In this document: one piece after another, positions 53,002 to 59,991 of the stretch | Layout of the letters: each line of letters begins with the position of its first letter | How positions within the stretch are numbered: position 1 is the first letter of the stretch | Assembly (NCBI RefSeq): GCF_010365105.1 | Contig: NZ_JAAFGZ010000004.1 | Location: 98,745 to 162,744, forward strand | Length of the DNA: 64,000 nt | Direction of reading: 5' to 3' | DNA from: Polaromonas sp. | GTDB taxonomy: Bacteria; Pseudomonadota; Gammaproteobacteria; Burkholderiales; Burkholderiaceae_C | Translations under genes and position numbers: made by a program | Notes under the pieces: model-generated | What the model was told of the DNA's origin: nothing | The model's input: only the letters and a program-made list of their open reading frames with translations | Databases searched by the model: none

Positions 53002-53567
53002 TGGGCTTGCCAGGGCTGATCGTCTTCAACAAGCCGTATGGCGTGCTCAGCCAGTTCACCCCGGAGGGGCGATGGCGCGGGCTGAAGGATTTCATCGACC
53101 TGCCGGGGGTGTATGTGGCTGGCCGGCTCGATGCCGACAGCGAAGGCCTGCTGCTGCTGACCCGCGACGGAAAGCTGCAGGCGCGCATTGCCGACCCGCG
53201 CTTCAAGATGGAAAAAACCTACTGGGTCCAGGTGGAAGGCATACCCGGCGAAGCTGCGCTGCAAAGCCTGCGCCGGGGCGTTCAGTTGAACGACGGCCCC
53301 ACCCTGCCGGCACGCGCCAGCCTGATGCCGGAGCCGCCCGCGCTGTGGCCGCGCAATCCGCCGGTTCGCGTCCGGCAGTCGATTCCCACCGGCTGGATCG
53401 AACTGGGCATTCGCGAAGGGCGCAACCGCCAGGTGCGCCGCATGACGGCGGCGGTGGGGTTTCCGACGCTGCGCCTGATTCGCGCCGCCGTTGGCCCTTA
53501 TTCGCTCGACGGTCTGGCGCAGGGCCACTGGCGCGAAGCCGATGCCGGCCTGGCCACGGCGGCTTGA
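53001..53567 (+). CDS. rluE: 23S rRNA pseudouridine synthase (RluE-like, RsuA family)
   Basis: This 188-residue pseudouridine synthase lacks the N-terminal S4 domain, as RluE does. The catalytic Asp is in [17 protein letters not shown] (near residue 45), preceded by [16 protein letters not shown] and followed by KTYWVQVEG and the C-terminal [28 protein letters not shown]. RluE modifies U2457 of 23S rRNA in E. coli. It is coupled to the HAD gene by a TGATG overlap. Confidence 0.9.
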   Translation: MGLPGLIVFNKPYGVLSQFTPEGRWRGLKDFIDLPGVYVAGRLDADSEGLLLLTRDGKLQARIADPRFKMEKTYWVQVEGIPGEAALQSLRRGVQLNDGPTLPARASLMPEPPALWPRNPPVRVRQSIPTGWIELGIREGRNRQVRRMTAAVGFPTLRLIRAAVGPYSLDGLAQGHWREADAGLATAA

Positions 53568-53570
53568 AGA

Positions 53571-54128
53571 TCAGTTGCTGGCCTCGTCCGCCACCAGGTA
53601 ACGCCTGACCAGGTCAAAAAAACGGTCATAAAAAGCATCTGATGAAATGGTCCTGCTGCCGACCTTCACCATGGCGTCATTGCTGGAGCTGAAGGGAAGC
53701 GAGACCGAACCGAGGGCGCCCACGCCCAGGCTGGCCGAATTGTTGCTTTTCTTCAGGGCGTACACATCCTGCAGCGCGGTGACAAAACCCAGGCTGACCT
53801 TGCCGTCGGGGGTATCCGGTGCGCAGACGACGCGAATTTCCATCTGCAGGTGCGACTCGGGCTCTGGCTGGAAGCTCTTGCGGCCTTCGACCATGTCTTC
53901 CCGGGCCGAACTGATGATGTAGCCCTGGCTCAGCAAGGCCCGCCTGGACGCCTCGCAGGTTTGGGCAGCAGAGGCATCGAACAGCCGGGAATAGGTCACC
54001 GTCGAGCTGAATTCTTCCTGCGACGCGAATGATTTCACCGGACTGGCACATCCCGCCAGCAAACCCGAAAGGCTGATAAAGCCGACCAGGCCGAGGGTTG
54101 CGCTGTAACGCTTGCAGGACAGATTCAA
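53571..54128 (-). CDS. DUF2242 lipoprotein
   Basis: This 185-residue protein has a lipoprotein signal peptide (SLSGLLAGC, Cys27). The mature part contains FASQEEFSSTVTYSRLFDASAAQTCEASRRALLSQGYIISSAREDMVEGRKSFQPEPESHLQMEIRVVC, typical of DUF2242. It is likely anchored in the outer or inner membrane facing the periplasm; the function is unknown. It is convergent with rluE, with 3 bp between stops. Confidence 0.82.
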   Translation of the reverse strand: MNLSCKRYSATLGLVGFISLSGLLAGCASPVKSFASQEEFSSTVTYSRLFDASAAQTCEASRRALLSQGYIISSAREDMVEGRKSFQPEPESHLQMEIRVVCAPDTPDGKVSLGFVTALQDVYALKKSNNSASLGVGALGSVSLPFSSSNDAMVKVGSRTISSDAFYDRFFDLVRRYLVADEASN

Positions 54129-54248
54129 AACAGGGCACTCCTGGACATATCAAAACCGTATTGTCGGTTCACCGGGCGGCATGGACAACTTCTGGGAGCG
54201 CCCCGTCCCTGCGCAGAGCGCCTGAGGGGACCAGCCTTCATGCGCTGA

Positions 54249-54268
54249 CAAGGGGCAGCTGCCCCTTG
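54249..54268. repeat. 20-bp perfect palindrome upstream of cytochrome b561
   Basis: CAAGGGGCAGCTGCCCCTTG reads the same on both strands. A shorter palindrome TTAAGAC-C-GTCTTAA lies at 54346-54360, closer to the gene. Both are in the 267-bp gap between two divergent genes. Either could be an operator; I cannot name a regulator. Confidence 0.7.
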
Positions 54269-54395
54269 CCGCACCACCCACACCTTACCAAAAAACATCG
54301 TAACTCTTTGATTTAAAACAAAAATTGATGACTTCAAAAAAACACTTAAGACCGTCTTAATCTGGCCATTTTTATAATTCCGGCACCACCCACCC

Positions 54396-54962
54396 ATGAA
54401 AAAACCTGTCATGACCGTTCAAAAACTAACAAATCGATACCACATGGCCTCCATTTCACTGCATTGGCTGATGCTGGCCTTGTTCATTGCGGTGTACGCC
54501 AGCATTGAGTTGCGCGTGCTGTTTGAAAAGGGCACCGAACTGCGCGAGACGATGAAAAACCTGCACTTCATGTTTGGCCTGCTGATATTTTTCCTGGTGT
54601 GGCTGCGGCTGGCAATGCGCATCATTTACCCGGCACCGCGCATTGAACCGGCCCCGCCGCCATGGCAGGCGCTTTCAGCCAAACTGGCGCACGTGATGCT
54701 GTACGTGCTCATGATCGGCATGCCGCTGGCGGGCTGGCTCATGCTGAGCGCAGCCGGCAAACCGATTCCATTTTTCGGCCTCGAACTTCCGGCGCTTATC
54801 GGGAAAAACAAGGAACTGGCAGGCCAGATCAAGGAGGTTCACGAACTGGTCGGCACCATCGGCTACTACCTGATCGGGATGCATGCCGCCGCCGCGCTGT
54901 TTCACCACTACATCAAACGCGACAGCACCTTGCGGGCCATGCTGCCCAAAGCATCGGTCTGA
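54396..54962 (+). CDS. Cytochrome b561
   Basis: This 188-residue diheme b-type cytochrome of the bacterial CybB type has four membrane helices. Candidate heme ligands are His in ISLHWLMLALF, NLHFMFGLL, KLAHVMLY and YLIGMHAAAALFHHY. It probably passes electrons between the quinone pool and periplasmic acceptors such as superoxide. A short acidic/Gly-rich loop (KPIPFFGLELPALIGKNKELAG) precedes the last helix, as in the family. ATG 54396 or 54414 could start it. Confidence 0.9.
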   Translation: MKKPVMTVQKLTNRYHMASISLHWLMLALFIAVYASIELRVLFEKGTELRETMKNLHFMFGLLIFFLVWLRLAMRIIYPAPRIEPAPPPWQALSAKLAHVMLYVLMIGMPLAGWLMLSAAGKPIPFFGLELPALIGKNKELAGQIKEVHELVGTIGYYLIGMHAAAALFHHYIKRDSTLRAMLPKASV

Positions 54963-55046
54963 CCCGCCTGATACACAGCCTGAATTCAAAGCTTGTCGCC
55001 CCGTGCCAAGGCGCGGCGTCCTTGCATTTTCTCCTTCAGACCTAAG

Positions 55047-55493
55047 ATGCAGCCCATGACTGATCCACTTCATATCGTTTGCCCGCATTGCCACACCACC
55101 AACCGGGTTCACGCCGACCAGCTCGGCAGCGCGCCGACCTGCGGCAGCTGCAAGCAAGCGCTGTTTACCGCGCATTCGGCCGCGCTGGACGAGGCGGCGT
55201 TTGACAAGCACATCAGTCGCAACCAGATTCCGGTGCTGGTCGATTTCTGGGCGCCGTGGTGCGGCCCGTGCCGCCAGATGGCACCGGCCTACGAGCAGGC
55301 GGCAGCGCAACTGGAGCCGCAGGTGCGGCTGGCGAAGGTCGATACCGAAGCCGTGCCCAACCTGGGAACGCGCTTCAACATTCGCAGCATTCCGACGCTG
55401 GCGCTGTTCCGGGACGGCCGTGAAATTGCCCGGCAGCCGGGCGCCATGGGCGCGGCGGACATTGTGCGCTGGGTGCAGTCGAACCTGCGTTGA
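55047..55493 (+). CDS. trxC: Thioredoxin 2
   Basis: This 148-residue thioredoxin has the TrxC-specific N-terminal zinc finger (C12-x2-C15 and C32-x2-C35). The canonical active site is DFWAPWCGPCRQ (C72, C75), with cis-Pro in IRSIPTLALF. It reduces protein disulfides in the cytoplasm, and family members are often induced by oxidative stress. The start is ATG 55047; 55056 is also possible. Confidence 0.94.
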   Translation: MQPMTDPLHIVCPHCHTTNRVHADQLGSAPTCGSCKQALFTAHSAALDEAAFDKHISRNQIPVLVDFWAPWCGPCRQMAPAYEQAAAQLEPQVRLAKVDTEAVPNLGTRFNIRSIPTLALFRDGREIARQPGAMGAADIVRWVQSNLR

Positions 55494-55528
55494 GCCCACG
55501 GCTGCTGGCAGGCTGGGCCGGGCTTGAT

Positions 55529-55590
55529 TCGCTATTATTTATATAGCTGCTAACAAAGTCACAGCAAGCGCAAGCACCTTTTTTCATTAA
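55529..55590 (+). repeat. Dispersed repeat family A (after trxC)
   Basis: TCGCTATTATTTATATAGCT, then GCTAACAAAGTCACAGCAAG and CGCAAGCACCTTTTTTCATT. It lies immediately next to a terminator stem. Confidence 0.65.
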
Positions 55591-55633
55591 AAAAGCCAGG
55601 CAGTCCGGCCTTGCTGGACCGAACTGCCTGGCT
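55590..55633 (-). terminator. Rho-independent terminator for the minus-strand repeat protein
   Basis: AGCCAGGCAGT (55594-55604) and ACTGCCTGGCT (55623-55633) form a perfect 11-bp stem. On the minus strand the stem runs into a T tract (the A run at 55588-55594). Confidence 0.85.
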
Positions 55634-55682
55634 GAGGCCAAGCTTTCAGGCGGCGCACGATTTGACCGCGCCGCGTGGTGGC

Positions 55683-56291
55683 TTAACCGCGACCGCGGCG
55701 GTTGTTGTTCATCATGCGTTCCACCTCGTCGCGCAGGGCACTGAGTTCATTGCGCAGTTGGCGGCGTTCCTGCTGCGTCACCACGCCGTCGGACTTGAAG
55801 AAGGCCTCGTGGCGTGCAATCTCGCGCTCCCGGCTCTGCAGCCTGCGTGCTTCGCGCTGGGTGATACGGCCCGAACGCACGCCCTCGTCGATGCGCCGGC
55901 TCACCTGGTATTCCTGGTTGTCGATGCCTGGGGTGTTGCCAGCATTGTTGGGCGGGCGCACCACGTTGTTGTTGGCCATCATGCGTTCAACGTCGGCATT
56001 CAGCGCGCTCAGCTCGTTGCGCAACTGCTGGCGTTCCTGCGGCGTCGCCGTGCCATTGGACTTGTACTGCGCCTCGCGCATCTGGATGTCGCGTTCGCGG
56101 CGGATCAGCATTTGCGCTTCGGAAGGCGTGATGTGGCCCGACGCCAGGCCCTGCTGGATGCGCGTGCTGATGGCTTGCTGCGTCTGGTCAATGCGCGGGG
56201 TGTTGGTTCCCTGGGCCATGGCCGGGGACATTCCCAGTCCGGCGAACACAGCGGATGCGAGTAAGGAAACGGTGAGGAATTTCGATTTCAT
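55683..56291 (-). CDS. Exported protein with an internal duplication
   Basis: This 202-residue protein has a signal peptide (LTVSLLASAVFAGLGMSPAMA, cut before QG near residue 28). It consists of two similar helical units. Unit 1 is ISTRIQQGLASGHITPSEAQMLIRRERDIQMREAQYKSNGTATPQERQQLRNELSALNADVERMM; unit 2 is VSRRIDEGVRSGRITQREARRLQSREREIARHEAFFKSDGVVTQQERRQLRNELSALRDEVERMM. The duplication covers about 65 residues each. It is periplasmic and Arg/Glu-rich, of unknown function. Confidence 0.8.
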   Translation of the reverse strand: MKSKFLTVSLLASAVFAGLGMSPAMAQGTNTPRIDQTQQAISTRIQQGLASGHITPSEAQMLIRRERDIQMREAQYKSNGTATPQERQQLRNELSALNADVERMMANNNVVRPPNNAGNTPGIDNQEYQVSRRIDEGVRSGRITQREARRLQSREREIARHEAFFKSDGVVTQQERRQLRNELSALRDEVERMMNNNRRGRG

Positions 56292-56657
56292 GGGGTTCTC
56301 CAATAAGGATGGGCATGCCGGCAGTTCAAATAACAGGCGGCAGATACGAAAAACTTTTCGTCTGTCGTCAAACCCGTCACTCAAGCTTCCCCTGAATCGC
56401 TGCTTTTCTAAGGCTCTGTGTGATTCAGTGAAGCCATTGTTGCCTTGCATTTGTTAACGCAATGTAAGGAAAACAGACATTTACCCGGTATTTACCTCGC
56501 GACTACAAGCGTGTCCTGATGCGTTTTTTTGTTTACGCGCTTTGCAACCGTCAGGGTACACGCAGCCATTGAACAGCAGGAACTCATCCCAACTTCATGG
56601 AGTCGCACCGCTGTTGCCGCATTGCGGTGGTACAGCACCCTACATTCTGGAAAACCC
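56292..56657. other. 366-bp intergenic region between divergent genes, no gene seen
   Basis: This is the promoter region for the exported repeat protein (minus) and the TerB-like gene (plus). It is A/T-richer than its surroundings, with a small palindrome ACGAAAA-AC-TTTTCGT at 56346-56361. I see no supported coding sequence or RNA. Confidence 0.5.
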
Positions 56658-57122
56658 ATGCTCAAAACCCTCAAGGACTTGTTTGACACTTTCGCCGGAC
56701 CGGCCGAGGAAAGCCCGCAGGGTCGCGACCATGCGCTCAAGCTGGCGACGGCCGTGCTGCTGGTGGAAGTGATGCGCGCCGACCCGCAACGCCATGCCGA
56801 AGAACGCCAGTCGGTGCTGGCCAGCCTGCGTGACAAGTTTGCGCTGCCTGACGACCAACTGGCGCAGCTGGTCGAGCTGGCCGAGCACGCCGCGCGCACC
56901 GCCTCGGACTACCACCAGTTCACTTCGCGCATCAACGACTGCTTCAGCCATCCGGAAAAAATCCGGATCGTCGAGCAGATGTGGCAGGTCGCCTATGCCG
57001 ATGACCACCTGCATGCGAACGAAAACCACGTGATCAGCAAGATTGCCGGACTGCTGCACGTCACGCATGGCGAATACATCGGCGCCAAGCTGCGGGCCAA
57101 GGAAGCCGCCAGCCTGGCCTGA
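56658..57122 (+). CDS. TerB-family tellurite-resistance-like protein
   Basis: This 154-residue all-helical protein matches the TerB/COG4103 type: HALKLATAVLLVEVMRADPQRHAEERQSVLASLRDKFALPDDQLAQLVELAEHAARTASDYHQFTSRIN and EQMWQVAYADDHLHANENHVISKIAGLLHV. Acidic residues (ADPQRHAEE, ADDHLHANE) sit where TerB binds metal. I start at 56658 (MLKTLKDLFD); the upstream extension has no homology. It is convergent with another TerB-like gene. Confidence 0.85.
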   Translation: MLKTLKDLFDTFAGPAEESPQGRDHALKLATAVLLVEVMRADPQRHAEERQSVLASLRDKFALPDDQLAQLVELAEHAARTASDYHQFTSRINDCFSHPEKIRIVEQMWQVAYADDHLHANENHVISKIAGLLHVTHGEYIGAKLRAKEAASLA

Positions 57123-57141
57123 ACGCGTCCTGCGCCGGAGT

Positions 57142-57603
57142 TCAGGCGGCACGGTGCCCGGCGTATGCCAGGCCCTGGTCTTTGGCGCTGGCCGGGACGG
57201 TCAACGGCGCCTGCCGGGGCAGGCCCCACTGCAGCAGGGCGGCGGCCAGCACCACCGATTCGGTGTCGGTCAGGTAACGGTCGGCCTCGACCAGGGAAAT
57301 GCACAACTCCATCACCAAACACTGAAGCGCGGGGTCATCCACCTCGGCCAGCACCTGGCGCAACGGGTCAGGCCTGACCTGTGCCAGGTCGGCCCAGCAC
57401 ATGCCGGTTGAAACCGCCATCAGGTCTTCGCAAAAGGTATGCACCACGGCATGCAGTTCGGCACGGCTCAGGCCGAGTTGCGCATGCACTTCGAGCCGTT
57501 CGAGAAGAGCCAGCTCCGAAGGGCACTGGTGGCCGTCGGCCAGCATCGCCAGGGCCAGAATCCGGGTGGCGGCTTGCGGACTGTTGCGGGGATAGCTGCG
57601 CAT
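57142..57603 (-). CDS. TerB-like helical protein
   Basis: This 153-residue protein shows the TerB-like pattern: ATRILALAMLADGHQCPSELALLERLEVHAQLGLSRAELHAVVHTFCEDLMA and LVMELCISLVEADRYLTDTESVVLAAALLQWG. I start at 57603 (MRSYPRN), with an AGGAACACC Shine-Dalgarno-like stretch upstream on this strand. It is co-directional with the HPF-like gene behind it, which stops 38 bp upstream of this start. The function is unknown. Confidence 0.7.
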   Translation of the reverse strand: MRSYPRNSPQAATRILALAMLADGHQCPSELALLERLEVHAQLGLSRAELHAVVHTFCEDLMAVSTGMCWADLAQVRPDPLRQVLAEVDDPALQCLVMELCISLVEADRYLTDTESVVLAAALLQWGLPRQAPLTVPASAKDQGLAYAGHRAA

Positions 57604-57641
57604 GAGGTGTTCCTTGGGGGGTCGGTGAAGAAGCTGATGGT

Positions 57642-57989
57642 TCAAAGGTCGGCGGCGAACGGTCGCTGGCGCGGCTGTGTGCGCTCGCGCACCTGGCTGC
57701 GCTGAACGCTGCGAACGATGCGCCGGGCTGCCCTGCTGAGCGCGCCTTCGAGCGCTGCGCGCCAGTCGGCGGCCATCGCGGTGCTGACGATGCGGCCGTT
57801 GCCCTGCGTGGTGAACTCGACCTGGCAGCGCTTGTCGATGCCGCCACGCGGACCGTTCACATCCGACAGCCGGATGCTCGCCTGCGGCACCAGCCAGCTC
57901 AGGCGGCGCAGCACGAAACGGACGCGCTGTTCGGCCAGGGCTTGAAACTGACGGCCTTCGGTGTCGCGTGATTCAAAAATGACTTGCAT
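57642..57989 (-). CDS. HPF/RaiA-like ribosome-associated protein
   Basis: This 115-residue protein starts MQVIFESRDTEGRQFQALAEQRVRFVLRRLSWLVPQASIRLSDVNGPRGG and continues RCQVEFTTQGNGRIVSTAMAADWRAALEGALSRAARRIVR. This matches the short sigma-54 modulation / hibernation-promoting factor fold (beta-alpha-beta-beta-beta-alpha). A basic tail follows. Such proteins bind the 30S decoding centre in stationary phase, though this one is divergent. Confidence 0.75.
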   Translation of the reverse strand: MQVIFESRDTEGRQFQALAEQRVRFVLRRLSWLVPQASIRLSDVNGPRGGIDKRCQVEFTTQGNGRIVSTAMAADWRAALEGALSRAARRIVRSVQRSQVRERTQPRQRPFAADL

Positions 57990-58092
57990 CGCAGTGCTCC
58001 AGGGTGGGGTTGAAGATGAAGGCAAGAATAGAGGCTGAATCGCTTCCTGAAAAGCAGATAATTATTGAATAAAACTTCTGAAAAACCTGACG

Positions 58093-58980
58093 ATGAGCAT
58101 TTCCCTCAACTACCGGCATCTGTACTATTTCTGGGTGGTTGCCAAGGAAGGCGGCATGGTGCGCGCCGCCGAACGCCTGGGCATGGCGGTGCAGACCGTG
58201 AGCACGCAGGTGCGCGAGCTGGAGCGGTCGCTCGGTTTTGCACTGCTCAAGCCCGCCGGGCGGGGCCTGGCGCTGACCGAAGCCGGCCTGGCCGCCATGC
58301 GCCAGGCCGATCAGATCTTTCAGCTGGGCGAGCAGTTGCCGGCGGCGCTGCGCGAGGCCACCGGCTCACCGGCCGTGCGGCTGACGCTTGGCGTGTCCGA
58401 TACGCTGCCCAAGCTGGCTGTCAGATTGCTGATGCAGCCGGTCATGCAGGCGCCGGGCCTGCGGCTTCTGTGCCATGAAGACAAGTTCGACGACCTGCTG
58501 GGCGACCTGGCGCTGCACCGGCTGGACGTGGTGCTGGCCGACCGGCCGGCGCCGTCCAATCCCAACCTCAAGGTGTACAGCCATCCGCTGGGCTCGTCCC
58601 TCCTCGCCTGGTATGCGCCGCCGGCCTGGCAGGCGGCGGCGCTGCAGGACTTTCCCCATTCGCTGGCCAGCGTGCCGGTGCTGCTGCCGAGCGGCCATGC
58701 CGATGTGCGAACCGCACTCGACCAGTGGTTTGAGCGCCTGGGCATCCGGCCCCACATCGTCGGCGAGTTCGAGGACAGTGCGCTGCTCAAGACCTTTGGC
58801 GCCAGCGGCATGGGCGTTTTTCCGGCGGCCGAGCTGGTGCATGAAGAACTGACCAGCCGCTATGGCGTGGCGCGCGTCGGCGCCTGCGATGGCGTGGCGG
58901 AGCATTTCTTTGCCATTGCCGCGCACAAAAAGGTGCTGCATCCGCTGGTCCGGCTGTTGCTGGCCGGGCAGGCAAAGTGA
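58093..58980 (+). CDS. nhaR: LysR-family transcriptional activator NhaR
   Basis: This 295-residue LTTR starts NYRHLYYFWVVAKEGGMVRAAERLGMAVQTVSTQVRELERSLGFALLKPAGRGLALTEAG, closely matching the NhaR winged HTH. The effector domain contains HEDKFDDLLGDLALHRLDVVLADRPAP. In E. coli NhaR senses Na+ and activates the nhaA antiporter; no nhaA is adjacent here. The gene is divergent from the HPF-like gene, with about 100 bp between them. Confidence 0.9.
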   Translation: MSISLNYRHLYYFWVVAKEGGMVRAAERLGMAVQTVSTQVRELERSLGFALLKPAGRGLALTEAGLAAMRQADQIFQLGEQLPAALREATGSPAVRLTLGVSDTLPKLAVRLLMQPVMQAPGLRLLCHEDKFDDLLGDLALHRLDVVLADRPAPSNPNLKVYSHPLGSSLLAWYAPPAWQAAALQDFPHSLASVPVLLPSGHADVRTALDQWFERLGIRPHIVGEFEDSALLKTFGASGMGVFPAAELVHEELTSRYGVARVGACDGVAEHFFAIAAHKKVLHPLVRLLLAGQAK

Positions 58981-59032
58981 CGCCGCCCGTCCTTCAGGCC
59001 CGGCTTTTCAATGCAGCATGGCGTTATTGATT

Positions 59033-59090
59033 CGATAGCAAACTATTGAAGCGGATAGAGCGGAAATGCCATTTTTGACCTTTAAATCAA
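59033..59090 (+). repeat. Dispersed repeat family A (after nhaR)
   Basis: TTGATTCGATAGCAAACTAT, then TGAAGCGGATAGAGCGGAAA and TGCCATTTTTGACC. A moderately diverged copy. Confidence 0.5.
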
Positions 59091-59094
59091 CTTT

Positions 59095-59496
59095 TCAGCC
59101 GCCCAGTCCCACAGCCCGCCACACCACATCCGCCTGCCGTGTCAGCGCCACTGCCACGATGTAGGCAAAGGTGGCCAGCGCCGCCAGCAGTGCAAACGTC
59201 CGCACGCCCCGGGTCTTGCCGCGCTTGAGGGCGATGGTGCCCAGCACGATGTAGGCCACCAGCGCCAGCACCTTGGCCGTCAGCCAGTTCTGCACGAACG
59301 GGTACTGGCCGCTCCAGAACACCAGCACCAGCGCGCTGGTCAGCAGCAGCGTGTCAACGACGTGCGGCACCACCTTCACCCAGCGCCGCTGCAGCACCGG
59401 CGAGTCCAGCAGCATCCACACCCCGCGCAACAGGAAAAAGCTGCCGCTCAGGACGGCAAAGGTGATGTGCAGGTGCTTGATGGCGAGGTAGTTCAC
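59095..59496 (-). CDS. SirB2-family membrane protein
   Basis: This 133-residue protein has four hydrophobic helices: AIKHLHITFAVLSGSFFLLRGVWMLL, VVPHVVDTLLLTSALVLVFW, VLALVAYIVLGTIAL and ALLAALATFAYIVAVAL. It matches SirB2 (YchQ-like). Conserved His residues (KHLHITF, VPHVVDT) suggest a redox or heme link, unproven. The start is GTG 59496 (coding NYLAIKHLH after it); the open frame upstream has no homology. Confidence 0.82.
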   Translation of the reverse strand: MNYLAIKHLHITFAVLSGSFFLLRGVWMLLDSPVLQRRWVKVVPHVVDTLLLTSALVLVFWSGQYPFVQNWLTAKVLALVAYIVLGTIALKRGKTRGVRTFALLAALATFAYIVAVALTRQADVVWRAVGLGG

Positions 59497-59638
59497 GGGC
59501 GGGTCCGGTGGGTTCGTTGGCAAAGACTGAAACCGCAAAACAGCAGTGCCAGGTCCGCCGGTCTTGAACCCGCGTCCTGGCACCTTGCTGGCGGCATGGC
59601 AGAGCCGCCATTCTAGAAGCGCGACCCTGTCTGTGGTT

Positions 59639-59902
59639 TCAGCCGAGCACCTTGAAGTCAATCACTATCTCGCCCGGCTGGCGCTGGACATAGGAGATGG
59701 CTACGCCGGCGCCGAAACGGGCGTTGATCTGCGACAGCAGCGGCAAGGGGTCGTGGTCGTTGCAAAACCGCATGGTTTCGCCAGGCTGCAGCGAATCGAG
59801 CGCGCCAAAAATGGCGGCGTGGCGAAAGCGCTTGGCAACGCCGCGTGCATCGAAGGGGTAGACGCCTTCGGACGTCACGGGAAGCGAACAGTTGTGGCTC
59901 AT
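59639..59902 (-). CDS. DUF2249 domain protein
   Basis: This 87-residue protein ends DHDPLPLLSQINARFGAGVAISYVQRQPGEIVIDFKV, the DUF2249 (TusA-like fold) signature. Members often accompany NO and nitrite metabolism genes. It follows norB on the same strand after 89 bp, so it is probably in the NsrR-controlled operon. I start at 59902 (MSHNCSLPV), which has an AGGAGA ribosome site on this strand. Confidence 0.85.
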   Translation of the reverse strand: MSHNCSLPVTSEGVYPFDARGVAKRFRHAAIFGALDSLQPGETMRFCNDHDPLPLLSQINARFGAGVAISYVQRQPGEIVIDFKVLG

Positions 59903-59991
59903 GAAAATTCTCCTGGAGGATTTGAAAAAATCGGAAAGTTGCCTGGCTGAAGAGGCGGACATGGCCGGCCTCTTCAGCGAACGCCAGGCCG

